Source: Burkholderiales bacterium
Lineage (GTDB): Bacteria > Pseudomonadota > Gammaproteobacteria > Burkholderiales > SG8-41
DNA: 64,000 nt
NCBI GenBank assembly: GCA_030684405.1
Contig: JAUXYA010000020.1
Coordinates: 18,569-82,568 of the forward strand
Direction of reading: 5' to 3'
A program made the position numbers and the translations under genes. The first letter of the stretch is position 1, and every line of letters starts with the position of its first letter. Below, in pieces: positions 18,871 through 28,082 of this stretch. The notes under the pieces were generated by a model. The model was not told the origin of the DNA. It searched no databases and worked only from the letters and a program-made list of their open reading frames with translations.

Positions 18871-20131
18871 CAAATTCCCGCTGCGCATCATTGCAGCAGC
18901 TCTCGCTGCAGCCCTGGTAACCACGGCCTGCCGGTCGACGCCGGACACGCTACCGGCTTCGCCGGCGCAGACACCCGAAGCACTGGCCATACCGCAGCCT
19001 GTACCCGGGCCCTTGCCCGCCCCGCCGCCAGTATCCGAACCCGTGGCACCGGCAATACAGATAACCGCGCCGCTGAAGGGCAAGCACCTGCGCCGCGGCC
19101 AGTGGACGGAACTACCCGGCTGGCAGGACGACGATCCGGCGGCGGCATGGGAGGCCCTTCTCACCAGTTGCAGCACGCTGAAAAACCAGACCGCCTGGCA
19201 GGCCGTCTGCAGCGCAGCCCTGACCACGCCGCGACCGGATCGTGCCGCTGCCCGGCGCTTCTTCGAAGCCAATTTCACGCCGTACCAGCTGTTGCAGGCA
19301 GATGGGCGCGTGGAAGGGCTCGCCACCGGTTATTACGAACCCCTGCTGCGCGGCAGCCGCAAACCGACATCCCGCCATCGTTACCCGGTGTACGGCGTCC
19401 CGGACGACCTGGTCAGTATCGATCTCCCGGCTTTCGGCATCGAAGGCCGCGAGCCGCGGCTGCGTGGCCGCCTCGATGGCCGGCGTGTTCTGCCCTATTT
19501 CGAACGTGCCCAGATCGAAGCCGGACTCGCCGCGGTGAGAGGCCGCGAGATCGCCTGGGTCGATGATCCGGTTGAGCTTTTTTTCCTGCAGATCCAGGGC
19601 TCGGGACGCATTGAACTCGAGGGTGGCGGCGTGCTGCGCGTGGGCTTCGCCGACCATAACGGCCATCCCTATCGTTCGATCGGCCGTCTGTTGATCGACC
19701 GCGGCGAGCTGCCTGCTGAGCGTGCCTCGATGCAGGGCATCAAGGCTTGGGCGCAGCGCAATCCAGACAAGCTGCGCGAGGTGATGGATTTCAACCCGCG
19801 CTACATCTTTTTCCGGGAGTTACCGGAAGGCCTCGGCGGTCCGCTCGGTGCACAGGGCGTGCCACTGACCGCGCGCCGCTCGATCGCCGCCGACCCGCGC
19901 TACGTGCCGCTGGGCGCGCCGGTTTTTCTCGCAACCACCTGGCCACTCAGCAGCCGTCCGCTGCAGCAACTGATGCTGGCGCAGGACACCGGCTCAGCCA
20001 TCCGCGGCCCGGTGCGCGCCGACTTTTTCTGGGGTTATGGCGACGAGGCGGGACGTGAAGCCGGACGCATGAAGCAATCCCTGCGGATGTGGGTGCTGCT
20101 ACCCCGCGGTTATCCCTTGAACGGTCACTGA
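18851..20131 (+). CDS. mltA: Membrane-bound lytic murein transglycosylase A
   Basis: Cleaves the glycan strand of peptidoglycan to 1,6-anhydro-muropeptides, the substrate chain leading to AnmK. A lipoprotein signal IIAAALAAALVTTACRSTPD places the lipidated cysteine near residue 25. A Pro/Ala linker follows, then the MltA domain with ATGYYEPLLRGS and LFFLQIQGSGRIEL, and the 3D domain with LAQDTGSAIRGPVRADFFWGYGDEAG, which holds the catalytic aspartate. 426 residues. The ATG overlaps the end of the methyltransferase frame by 20 bases. Confidence 0.93.
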   Translation: MPMPDFSKFPLRIIAAALAAALVTTACRSTPDTLPASPAQTPEALAIPQPVPGPLPAPPPVSEPVAPAIQITAPLKGKHLRRGQWTELPGWQDDDPAAAWEALLTSCSTLKNQTAWQAVCSAALTTPRPDRAAARRFFEANFTPYQLLQADGRVEGLATGYYEPLLRGSRKPTSRHRYPVYGVPDDLVSIDLPAFGIEGREPRLRGRLDGRRVLPYFERAQIEAGLAAVRGREIAWVDDPVELFFLQIQGSGRIELEGGGVLRVGFADHNGHPYRSIGRLLIDRGELPAERASMQGIKAWAQRNPDKLREVMDFNPRYIFFRELPEGLGGPLGAQGVPLTARRSIAADPRYVPLGAPVFLATTWPLSSRPLQQLMLAQDTGSAIRGPVRADFFWGYGDEAGREAGRMKQSLRMWVLLPRGYPLNGH

Positions 20132-20289
20132 CTGCCAAAAGTTAAGTAAGCGCGCACTCACTTAAATTATAAGTATTTGATTATATTGATGTTTTTAATT
20201 TATCGCTTATCAAAGTCGTCGCTGACTGCAGCCCTCGCTAGACGCCTCACCCAGCTCAACCGTGCTGCGCCTGGCCGAAAGACCAGCGC

Positions 20290-22647
20290 TCAGTGCGCCT
20301 GCAGCGTCCACACACCATCCCAATCCTCGGGCGGAGGATTGCTGCGGTAAATCGCACAGCGCTCGAGATACAGCTGCGAGGGCCGGTCGCCGGGACAGGC
20401 CGCAAGCGCGTCACGGAAGAGCTTCTCGGCGCGATCCCAGGCGCGGTTGCGGTAAATGCCGACCGCCTCGGCAAAAGTGAACAACACCTCGTCCATGTGC
20501 GGAAAGCTCTGCGCGTTGTGGTGCTCCAACACCTCGCTGATGGATACCGGCGCCTGCCGTCCGCGCACCCGGATCAGGTCGAGCTCGCGCAGGCGCACCG
20601 GCCGGGGCAGGCGGGCCACGGTGGTCTCGCAGACCAGCACGTTCGTGCCGTAATACTTGTTGGCATTCTGCAGGCGCTCAGCGAGGTTCACGCGGTCACC
20701 GATCACCGTGTACTCAAGCCGCTTCGGCGACCCGATGCTGCCGGCGACGACGCTGCCGGTGCTGATGCCGATGCCGATGGCAATCGGCTCATGCCCCGCC
20801 GCGGTACGCCGGGCGTTCAGTTCGCGCAGGGCCAGCATCATCCGGCTGCCGACGGTGACAGCGTTCTCCGCGTCGTTCCGGGAAGCGCGCACCGAGCCGA
20901 ACACCGCCATGATCATGTCGCCGATGTACTTGTCGAGTATGCCGTTGTGGGCGAACACGATGTCGACCATGTCAGTGAAATAGTCGTTGAGCATCGCCAC
21001 CGTCTCCCGCGGACCCAGCCGCTCGGACATTGTGGTGAAACCGCGGATATCGGAGAACAGCACACTGACCTCCCGGTTGTTGCCGCCGAGCGCGGCATCG
21101 CCGCCCTCCAGCAACTCGTCCATCACCGCCTTGCTCATGTAGCGCGACATCGTGTTACGCAACCGCTTTTCACGGGTGATGTCTTCCATGATCAGCATCG
21201 AACCGAGCGGATCGTCGTGCGCGTCATGCAGCGGCACGGCGGTCATGTTCACCGACACTGCGTGCCGGCCATCAAGGACGAGGTCTGAGTCGACCGTGCT
21301 GTCGATCCTGCCGGTGCGCAGCACCTTCTCCAGGCTGTGGGTCACCCAGCTGTTGGGGCCGTCGAAAACCTCGCCGACTCCGCGGCTGACGGTGTCCCGT
21401 TCCTCACGCTGGAGTATGCGCAGCGCGGACGGGTTGATCTTGCTGATGGTGTTATCCGCATCGAGCGTCAGCACCCCGTTGCTCATGCTGCGCAGGATGC
21501 TCTCGTTGTAATTGCGCGAATTGCTGACATCCTCGAACAGCTGGGCGTTCTCGATCGACACCGCAGCCTGCGCACACAGCGCCCCCAGCCGGCGCTGATC
21601 CGCCGCGGTGAACGGCCCTTCCTTTTTGTTGAGAATCTCCATCACGCCGACCTTGTTACCGCCCTTGGTGGTGATCGGCATGCAAAGAATGTTGCGGGTG
21701 CGGTAGCCCGTGCCCTTGTCCACGCCGGGATTGAAGCGGGGATCTCTGTAGGCGTCGTCGATGTTGATGCGCGCGCCCTGGATGAAACATTCGCCGGCGA
21801 TACCCGCGCTGGCCGGAAAACGGATCTCCTGCGCTGCTTCGCCGCCAGCGACCCGCGACCACAGCTCATTGCTTGACGGGTCGTAGAGGAACAGCGAGCC
21901 GCGGTCGGCGCCGAGCAACTGGGTGGCTGCAGCGAGTATCTTCTCGAGCAACGGATCAAGCAGTATTTCCGAGGTGATCGAGCTCACCACATCGAGCAGC
22001 ACTGCCTCCTCGCGCTGCGCCCGCTCGACGCGCTCGAACATGCGCGCGTTTTCGAGCGCCGCCGCCGCCTGCGACGACAGCCCCTCGAGCAGCTGCTGGT
22101 CCTCGGCGTCAAACTCGCCCTCGCGCTTGTTCAGCGCCTGGGTGACGCCGATGACAACCTGCTTCTTGTTGCGGATCGGCACGCAGAGGATGTTGCGCGT
22201 GCGGTAGCCGGTATCGGTATCGACCTTGCGGTTGAAGCGCGGATCGGCATAGGCATCCGGAATGATCTCTCCCCTGCCGCTGGTGAACACCGAACCGGCA
22301 ATGCCGCGATCGGCGGGAAAGCGCACCTCGCCCATCACGTTGCCCTGCATGACCCGGGAAAACAGCTCCTTCGTTTCCGCGTCGTACAGAAACAGCGAGC
22401 TGCGCTCCGCATTGAGTGTTTCGGTGACCACTTCCATCAGCCGCGGAAACAGCACGTCCAGCGACAGTGTGTCGGACACCCGGTTGGCGACATCGACCAG
22501 CGCCGTGGTCCGGCGCACCAGTTCGGTGATGCGAATCAGCAACTGGGTCTTTTCCGCGTCCGAAAGACCGCCGAGCAGGCGTTCGATGTCGGACTGCTGC
22601 AGCCGGCGTTCGAGGATGCCGCGGATGATTTCAAAATCGATTTTCAT
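20290..22647 (-). CDS. GAF-GAF-PAS class III adenylate cyclase
   Basis: A 785-residue signalling enzyme. Two GAF domains (about residues 50-205 and 220-375) share the motif GYRTRNILC, then a PAS domain (380-490) is followed by a class III cyclase domain (525-700). Metal-binding aspartates are D533 in FSDIRGFT and D577 in YIGDMIMAVFG. The adenine-specifying pair appears as K573 and D651 (TVIGDRVNLAERL), so cAMP rather than cGMP is predicted. The short C-terminal helical part resembles a TPR-like tail. No membrane segment is seen, so it is a cytosolic sensor. It is last in a signalling gene block. Confidence 0.9.
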   Translation of the reverse strand: MKIDFEIIRGILERRLQQSDIERLLGGLSDAEKTQLLIRITELVRRTTALVDVANRVSDTLSLDVLFPRLMEVVTETLNAERSSLFLYDAETKELFSRVMQGNVMGEVRFPADRGIAGSVFTSGRGEIIPDAYADPRFNRKVDTDTGYRTRNILCVPIRNKKQVVIGVTQALNKREGEFDAEDQQLLEGLSSQAAAALENARMFERVERAQREEAVLLDVVSSITSEILLDPLLEKILAAATQLLGADRGSLFLYDPSSNELWSRVAGGEAAQEIRFPASAGIAGECFIQGARINIDDAYRDPRFNPGVDKGTGYRTRNILCMPITTKGGNKVGVMEILNKKEGPFTAADQRRLGALCAQAAVSIENAQLFEDVSNSRNYNESILRSMSNGVLTLDADNTISKINPSALRILQREERDTVSRGVGEVFDGPNSWVTHSLEKVLRTGRIDSTVDSDLVLDGRHAVSVNMTAVPLHDAHDDPLGSMLIMEDITREKRLRNTMSRYMSKAVMDELLEGGDAALGGNNREVSVLFSDIRGFTTMSERLGPRETVAMLNDYFTDMVDIVFAHNGILDKYIGDMIMAVFGSVRASRNDAENAVTVGSRMMLALRELNARRTAAGHEPIAIGIGISTGSVVAGSIGSPKRLEYTVIGDRVNLAERLQNANKYYGTNVLVCETTVARLPRPVRLRELDLIRVRGRQAPVSISEVLEHHNAQSFPHMDEVLFTFAEAVGIYRNRAWDRAEKLFRDALAACPGDRPSQLYLERCAIYRSNPPPEDWDGVWTLQAH

Positions 22648-22669
22648 GTCCGCGGCACCGTTTTTCGGA

Positions 22670-24454
22670 TCAGAGGTCGGAGAGCCGCAGTTTGGCGAGC
22701 CCCGCCCCGCTGCGCTCGAAGACCAGGATGTCTTCGGCGGTCAACGGCGGACTGACATGCGGCCCCTGTATCCGCTCACAACCCAGGGCCAGCAACGCAA
22801 CGACGGTCTCGCCATCGGCCACCCCATCGGCCGTGACCCTGAAGCCGAAGTCACGGGCAAGACGGACCAGGGAGCGGACGATTTTTCCATGCAGCGGCGA
22901 ACGCTGCATGTCATGCACGAACGCGGCGCTGAGCTGCATCTCGTCAAACGGCAGCTGCGCCAGGTTACCCAGCGATGAAGCACCGGTGGCGAAGCCGGCG
23001 ATGCCCAGCCGCAGCCCGAGGCGCTTGAGACGGGCGAACACGTCTTTCACCTGCGGAAGTTCGCCGGCAATGGCCGATTCGTGCACGCCGATAACCAGGC
23101 GCGCCGGCGGCACGCCCCAGGTGCGCAGGGCGCGGTCGACGAACTCCGGAAAAGCGGGCTGCAGCAGGCCGCTGGCCGACACCTTGAGCCCAAGCTTGCA
23201 CTCCAGCCCCGCCTTGGCAAACTCGGCGCTCTGGCGCAGCGCGTTGTTGAACAACCACCAGGTGACTTCCCGCACCAGCCCGGCGCGTTCAGCGGTTTCG
23301 AGCGCCTCCACCTCCGGCACCTCGCCCAGCTCGGCATCCGTCCAGCGCAAGCCGCACTCGAGTCCGCCAATGCGCCCGGAATGGGCATCCAGTTGCGGCT
23401 CGAACATCAGGCCGAGCGTGTTCTGCTCCAGCGCGTGACGCAGTCGCGTCTCGTAGCGCAGCTGGCGCTCTTCGCTTTCGCCGTGCTGGGCATCATAGAC
23501 GGCGGTTCGCTCGGAGCCTTCCCGCGCCACGCGCGCCGCGAGCTTGGCATTGCGCACCAGGGTCTGCGGATCGCCGCCGTGTTCAGGATAGACCGCGATG
23601 CCAATCACGGCATCGGTATCGAAAATGCGGTCGCCAAGCGGAATCGGCGCCTCCAGCGCACCCAGGACCTTGTTGGCAGCGAGTATGGCCACGCCTTCGC
23701 CGGCGATACGCGGCAGCAGGCAGGCAAACTGGTCGCGGCTGACCCGGCCCAGCTGGTCCTGCTTGCGCAGCACACCTTCGCGCAGGCGCCGCGTCAGGCG
23801 CAGCATGAAGGCTTCGCCCTTCTGCAGGCCAAGCTGGCGGTCGATCTGCTCGACCTTGCCGACCTGGAGCAGCAACAGTGCGAGCTGTTTGCCATCCTGG
23901 CGGTGGCTCTCGATCGTGGTTCTGAAAATTTCCATGAACGCCGCATACTCCGGCGTCGGCAACGTGCGCACGACGCCGCCATCCTCTTGGCTGCGTGTCG
24001 CCAGCGATGCCAGCAGCGCGAGCTGCAGAAAATTGAAGCGCTGCAACGCCAGCAGGGTTTCCGTGCATTCAGCAGCGGAATCCGCGTAGAGGCGGAGCAC
24101 GCCGCGCGTCATCGCATCCTGGAAACGCTGGCAGTCTCGCCGCATCCGTTCCAGCGGTTCACCCTCGGCATCGAGCGCCCATTCCCCCAGCGCCGCATGC
24201 ACCGCCGCCGCGCCCGCACCGCCAGCTACCGCCTGCGCGTCAAATGCCGCAGCCAGCGTACCGGCGACCGGCACGAACAGGTCGGGCGCACGATCGCGCA
24301 CTTCGCGGAATGCCGCCGCGACCCGGTTCAAAGTGTCCGGTCCGACGCTGAACTCCTCGGCGAGACGCGCCGTCAGCGCCGCGAGGCCGATGCCCGGATC
24401 GGCAGCGCCCTCGGCAGTTTCAGAGGAAGAATTCGGAGGGATCAATGGCGACAC
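22670..24454 (-). CDS. GGDEF-EAL protein with degenerate active sites
   Basis: A 594-residue protein with an alpha-helical N-terminal part (1-160), a GGDEF-like domain (170-320) and an EAL-like domain (335-585). The GGDEF motif is replaced by SRDQF at 239-243. The EAL motif reads ECGLR at 366-370, the catalytic DDFGTG is AGFATG at 486-491, and the KID lysine/aspartate is QLS at 507-509. Neither cyclase nor phosphodiesterase activity is expected; it may bind c-di-GMP or a protein partner. Its start lies inside the 3' end of the HD-GYP gene (35-bp overlap), suggesting tight coupling. Confidence 0.85.
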   Translation of the reverse strand: MSPLIPPNSSSETAEGAADPGIGLAALTARLAEEFSVGPDTLNRVAAAFREVRDRAPDLFVPVAGTLAAAFDAQAVAGGAGAAAVHAALGEWALDAEGEPLERMRRDCQRFQDAMTRGVLRLYADSAAECTETLLALQRFNFLQLALLASLATRSQEDGGVVRTLPTPEYAAFMEIFRTTIESHRQDGKQLALLLLQVGKVEQIDRQLGLQKGEAFMLRLTRRLREGVLRKQDQLGRVSRDQFACLLPRIAGEGVAILAANKVLGALEAPIPLGDRIFDTDAVIGIAVYPEHGGDPQTLVRNAKLAARVAREGSERTAVYDAQHGESEERQLRYETRLRHALEQNTLGLMFEPQLDAHSGRIGGLECGLRWTDAELGEVPEVEALETAERAGLVREVTWWLFNNALRQSAEFAKAGLECKLGLKVSASGLLQPAFPEFVDRALRTWGVPPARLVIGVHESAIAGELPQVKDVFARLKRLGLRLGIAGFATGASSLGNLAQLPFDEMQLSAAFVHDMQRSPLHGKIVRSLVRLARDFGFRVTADGVADGETVVALLALGCERIQGPHVSPPLTAEDILVFERSGAGLAKLRLSDL

Positions 24455-25682
24455 TGCCCTGCTCCAGGGTGCGTTTGATGCGGTACGGCACGCCGGGCGC
24501 CGCTTTGGGTTCCTGCGCGAGGTCGAGTATCAACTGCGGGCGCAGGGGCACGCCTTTGGCATCGAGCACTACCATCACCTTGGGCAGCAGCCGCCTGACC
24601 AGGTTCTGCGCGATCACGATGCCGACCTCGCCCGAGTTGAGTTCGACGAGGGCACCTACCGGAAAAATGCCGATGCACTGCACGAACTGCTCGACCAGGG
24701 GGCCGTCGAACAGCACGTTGCGCGTGTTGTAGAGGTGGTTCAGCGCATTCGACGGCGAGTGCACCTCGGCATATGAGCGTGCGTGCGTCATCGCGTCGAA
24801 GCAGTCGACCAGGCCGGCAATCGAGCCGAAGAGGCCGATCTGATCGCCCTTGAGCCCCTTGGGATAGCCGCTGCCGTTGTAACGCTCGTGGTGGAGCGCG
24901 GCCAGCTCCGGCAGTTCGGAAGGCAGGCCCGGCGTGTCTTTCAGGATCGCCACGGAGTGCGCAATATGGCTGCGGCAGACCATCAGCTCCGGCTTCGACA
25001 GGACGCCTTTTTTTTCCACAACTTCCTCCGGCACCGCAGTCATGCCGACGTCCTGCAGCAGCCCGAGCATGCCGAGCAGGTCGAGCTGCTCGCGCGGCAG
25101 TTGCAGGAAACGGCCGAAGGTCAGCATGTAGATCGACACGCCGAAAGCCCGATCCAGCGTATGCCCGCCTTTTTCCTTGAGCTTGGCGAGCAGCATCATC
25201 GCATCCGGATTGCGCACGACGCTGTCCGTCATGCTGGTCACGGCTTCCTGCACCCGCGGCGCGTCAAGCGCCTTGCCGGCCTCGACCTGGCTCATGATGT
25301 CCTTGAGTACCACCTCCGTCTGGCGCTGCGCCGTCCGCGCCACCGGCAGCTCCTCGTCTACCGTGGCCTTTTCCCGGTAAACCACCTTGTGCTTGATCGT
25401 CGTCAACACGCTGGGGCCGATGGGCTCGGCGACGCGCGGGTGGGCGGACGACAACGGCGGATCGCCCGCGCGGCTCGTCAGCAGCGCGCTGCGGTCAGGG
25501 AGATCGGGGCCCTTGTCGAGGTCGATGGTGACCTTCTTGCAGTATTTCTTCAGTGCCTCGAGCTGCTTCTCGTTGTTGAGCACGAAGCCCTGGTACATGA
25601 ACGGCGTTTCCGTCCATGGACGGTCGAGTTCGGAGATGAACACACCGAATTCAAGTTGCTCTACTGGGACTTCTTTTTTCAT
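24420..25682 (-). CDS. HD-GYP-domain protein with DUF3391-type N-terminus, partly degenerate
   Basis: A 420-residue protein. The N-terminus MKKEVPVEQLEFGVFISELDRPW is typical of DUF3391. The HD-GYP domain covers about 165-340. The GYP part is well kept (LHHERYNGSGYPKGLKGDQIG, GLVDCFDAMTH). The usual HD reads QD (Q210-D211, LLQDVGM), and the preceding metal histidine aligns by eye with an alanine near 179, so c-di-GMP hydrolysis is doubtful. H239, H264 and H265 remain. The C-terminal 60 residues form an extra beta domain (ALVELNSGEVGIVIAQNL). Confidence 0.87.
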   Translation of the reverse strand: MKKEVPVEQLEFGVFISELDRPWTETPFMYQGFVLNNEKQLEALKKYCKKVTIDLDKGPDLPDRSALLTSRAGDPPLSSAHPRVAEPIGPSVLTTIKHKVVYREKATVDEELPVARTAQRQTEVVLKDIMSQVEAGKALDAPRVQEAVTSMTDSVVRNPDAMMLLAKLKEKGGHTLDRAFGVSIYMLTFGRFLQLPREQLDLLGMLGLLQDVGMTAVPEEVVEKKGVLSKPELMVCRSHIAHSVAILKDTPGLPSELPELAALHHERYNGSGYPKGLKGDQIGLFGSIAGLVDCFDAMTHARSYAEVHSPSNALNHLYNTRNVLFDGPLVEQFVQCIGIFPVGALVELNSGEVGIVIAQNLVRRLLPKVMVVLDAKGVPLRPQLILDLAQEPKAAPGVPYRIKRTLEQGSVAIDPSEFFL

Positions 25683-25778
25683 GTTTTTGGAATCAGTCCG
25701 CGGCCGCCAGGCCTCCCTGGCAGGCCTCGCTGGATTCTCCGTCCGGACGCCGGCCGGCGCAAGCGCACCGCCGGCGGG

Positions 25779-26546
25779 TCAAAATTCGAATACGTGATTG
25801 TTCTGCAGCAGCAGCGGCGGGGGCTGCACCGAAAGTTCCTCGATTTCCTGCATCGTCAGCTCGATCTCGCTGGGCTTGAGGTGGGTGATGTAAACCTCCG
25901 CCGGCCGCTGCAGCTTGGCCAGTTCTTCGCCCAGCATCGACGGACAAAGATGCCGCGCCAGCTCGGCCAGCCTGCGGTCCTTGTCGGAGAACGCCGTTTC
26001 GATGATCAGGTATTTCAGGTTCTCGGTGCGGTTGACGATCTCCCACAACCCGTCGTTGGGACCGGTGTCACCGCTGAAGACGAGGCTGCTCTTGCCGCTG
26101 TCGAGCAGGTAACCGACGGCCGGCACGGTGTGAATCGCCGGCAGCGCCGTGATCTTGCGTCCGCCCAGTTCGATCACGCTGCCAACCTCGATTTCCTGAT
26201 AGCGCATGAACGGCGCATCCGGCGTCGGAATCTGGGAGAAATCGGGCCAGATATCCCAGTTGAACAGATTTTTCTTGAGAATCTCGATCGTCGGACCCGT
26301 CGCGTATACCGTCACCGGCTTCGGCCGCAGAGCGCCCACTGAATCGAGGAAAAAGGCGATGGAGTCGACATGGTCAAGGTGCGAGTGGGTAACAAAAATG
26401 TGATCAATCAGCGACAACTCCGCCAGCGAAAGCTCGCCAACGCCGGTGCCGGCATCGATCAGGATGTCCTGGTCAACCAGGAAAGACGTCGTGCGGTGCT
26501 GCTGACCGCCGATGCTGCCGGAACAGCCCAGGACTCGCAGGCGCAT
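25779..26546 (-). CDS. Metallo-beta-lactamase-fold protein, class II cyclic-nucleotide phosphodiesterase-like
   Basis: A 255-residue hydrolase. The metal site THSHLDHVDS is at 53-62, with the later ligands in PAIHTVPAVGYLL and FSGDTGPNDGLWEIV. ILIDAGTGVGELS and YLIIETAFSDKD fit the class II cAMP phosphodiesterase branch of the fold better than glyoxalases or RNase Z. The ATG before MRLRVLGCSGSIGG is chosen; the longer frame adds 24 residues without family character. It leads the block that ends with the adenylate cyclase, so cAMP turnover is a reasonable inference. Confidence 0.8.
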   Translation of the reverse strand: MRLRVLGCSGSIGGQQHRTTSFLVDQDILIDAGTGVGELSLAELSLIDHIFVTHSHLDHVDSIAFFLDSVGALRPKPVTVYATGPTIEILKKNLFNWDIWPDFSQIPTPDAPFMRYQEIEVGSVIELGGRKITALPAIHTVPAVGYLLDSGKSSLVFSGDTGPNDGLWEIVNRTENLKYLIIETAFSDKDRRLAELARHLCPSMLGEELAKLQRPAEVYITHLKPSEIELTMQEIEELSVQPPPLLLQNNHVFEF

Positions 26547-26728
26547 GTCAGTCCGCCGCTCGCCGGATTGCCACGCACGGCGCCGGGCAAGCACCTGCGG
26601 CAACGCTGAAAAAAGCATTCGCGAACTTCATGCTGCGCTTTCGCTGGAAGACGGGAGGATGAGGAACCACGAATTTTACTCCAAAGCACCCGGTATCGCC
26701 CGGGCTGCAAACCTGCGGCAGGACTTCG

Positions 26729-27289
26729 TCAGCGGCCTGACAATTCCATCATCACCCTGCTGTTTACCGGCAGTCCGGCCCGGCGTGCAGGTTGAAAGCG
26801 GATGGTCAGCAGGCGCTCAAGCGCGGCGTCGACCTGAGCTGCGGCATCCGCAGCGACAACATCCCGCACGATGCCTTCTCGATCAATGCTGACCCAGACC
26901 CGAACAGCCGAAACCGGAGCTCCTGCCAGAAGTTCCTGCCAGCTCAGCGGCTCGGGATACTGGTCGAGTTCGCGTGCCGAGTAGAAGTGCCTGTCATCTC
27001 CGGGGTTGTTCAGCGCTGCAGCGGGGGCCTGCTGCTTCCGCGTTTCAGCTGCGGAATTGCGGACGGCACTGGAATTGGACGTGACGACTGGCGCGACCGG
27101 GGTGTGCGGCTGCGGGCCCTCGGCAACCGGAGCCGAAACCGCGTGTGCTTCGACCCGGGCCTCGACCTGCCAGCGCGGCACCCTCTCGCCGGGAAAACCG
27201 CCCCAGTCTGCGGCAATCAGGGCGTGCGCCAACAGGGACAGCCCCAGCGCCACGCCCAGCCGGCGGGTCGGACGAAATGGCGCGACCAT
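26729..27289 (-). CDS. TonB-like periplasmic protein of unknown role
   Basis: A 186-residue protein. A short basic N-terminus and one hydrophobic segment (LGVALGLSLLAHALIAA) form a membrane anchor or signal. An Ala/Pro/Val-rich linker covers 40-95. A C-terminal domain of about 80 residues (VRVWVSIDREGIVRDVVAADAAAQVDAALERLLTIRFQPARRAGLPVNSRVMMEL) looks like the TonB C-terminal fold. No ExbB/ExbD genes are nearby, so coupling to a TonB receptor is not supported; it may only share the fold. It lies 28 bp after the dsbC start-side gene pair on the same strand. Confidence 0.65.
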   Translation of the reverse strand: MVAPFRPTRRLGVALGLSLLAHALIAADWGGFPGERVPRWQVEARVEAHAVSAPVAEGPQPHTPVAPVVTSNSSAVRNSAAETRKQQAPAAALNNPGDDRHFYSARELDQYPEPLSWQELLAGAPVSAVRVWVSIDREGIVRDVVAADAAAQVDAALERLLTIRFQPARRAGLPVNSRVMMELSGR

Positions 27290-27317
27290 CCGGAACCCGC
27301 CGCTGCCGAAGCGGGGC

Positions 27318-28028
27318 TTACCGCAACGTGCCGAGAGCCTGTTCCAGCTTATCGGCAGGGAGGAAACCGCCCACCTGCTGGCCGTTGGCCAGGAACACCG
27401 CCGGCGTACCGCGCACGCCGAAACGCTGCGCCAGCAGCTGGTTCTCCTCCAGCGGCGTCGCGCAGGTTCTTACCGCGTTGGCCGGTAATACAGCCTTGTT
27501 CAACAGGTCATCCCAGGCCTTGCCGCGATCCTTGGCGCACCACACCGCTTTTGATTTCTCGGCGGAGTCCGGCGACAGGATGGGCAACAGGAAGGTATAA
27601 ATTGTAATGTCCGTAATCTTGTTGAGTTCCTTCTGCAGTTCCTTGCAGTAGCCGCAGTTCGGATCCTCGAAGGTGTACACGATCCGCTTGCCGTTGCCTT
27701 TTACCCGCTTGATCGCATTGCCCTGCGCCTTGACCAGCGCGCCGGAGGCGATCTGGTCGCGGCGCTCGCTGGTCAGATTGCGCTCCTTTGCGTTACGCAG
27801 GTCGAACAGGTTGCCACTCATCAGATACGTCAGCTTGTCGTCGGTATAGACCACTTGTCCATCGAACACGACCTCGTAGAGCCCGGGGAAAGGCATGCGG
27901 TTGATGCTTTCGATTTTCATCGACGGAAACCGTGCCTCGAAGGCCTTGCGCACATTGGCCTCATTGGCCTGCGCAGGAACGCTGCCCAGCAGGATTGCGC
28001 AGAGGGCGAAAACAGATCGTTTGAACAT
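27318..28028 (-). CDS. dsbC: Thiol:disulfide interchange protein DsbC
   Basis: A periplasmic disulfide isomerase. It has a signal peptide ending in SVPAQA at about residue 21, an N-terminal dimerisation domain (30-90), then a thioredoxin fold with the active site CGYC at 125-128 (EDPNCGYCKELQKEL) and the cis-proline loop RGTPAVFLANGQQVGGFLP. A second cysteine pair (WCAKD and RTCATP) matches the structural disulfide of DsbC. 236 residues. It lies downstream of the ubiquinone hydroxylase, with a 54-bp gap. Confidence 0.93.
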   Translation of the reverse strand: MFKRSVFALCAILLGSVPAQANEANVRKAFEARFPSMKIESINRMPFPGLYEVVFDGQVVYTDDKLTYLMSGNLFDLRNAKERNLTSERRDQIASGALVKAQGNAIKRVKGNGKRIVYTFEDPNCGYCKELQKELNKITDITIYTFLLPILSPDSAEKSKAVWCAKDRGKAWDDLLNKAVLPANAVRTCATPLEENQLLAQRFGVRGTPAVFLANGQQVGGFLPADKLEQALGTLR

Positions 28029-28082
28029 GTCGAATTCCTCGGGCGAATTGCCCTTGATTGTTGATTGCGGCCGTCGCGAGAC

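Noticed and set aside
24783..26342. 519-codon plus-strand frame
   Set aside because: Opposite the HD-GYP and phosphodiesterase genes, spanning their boundary, with no recognisable motif.
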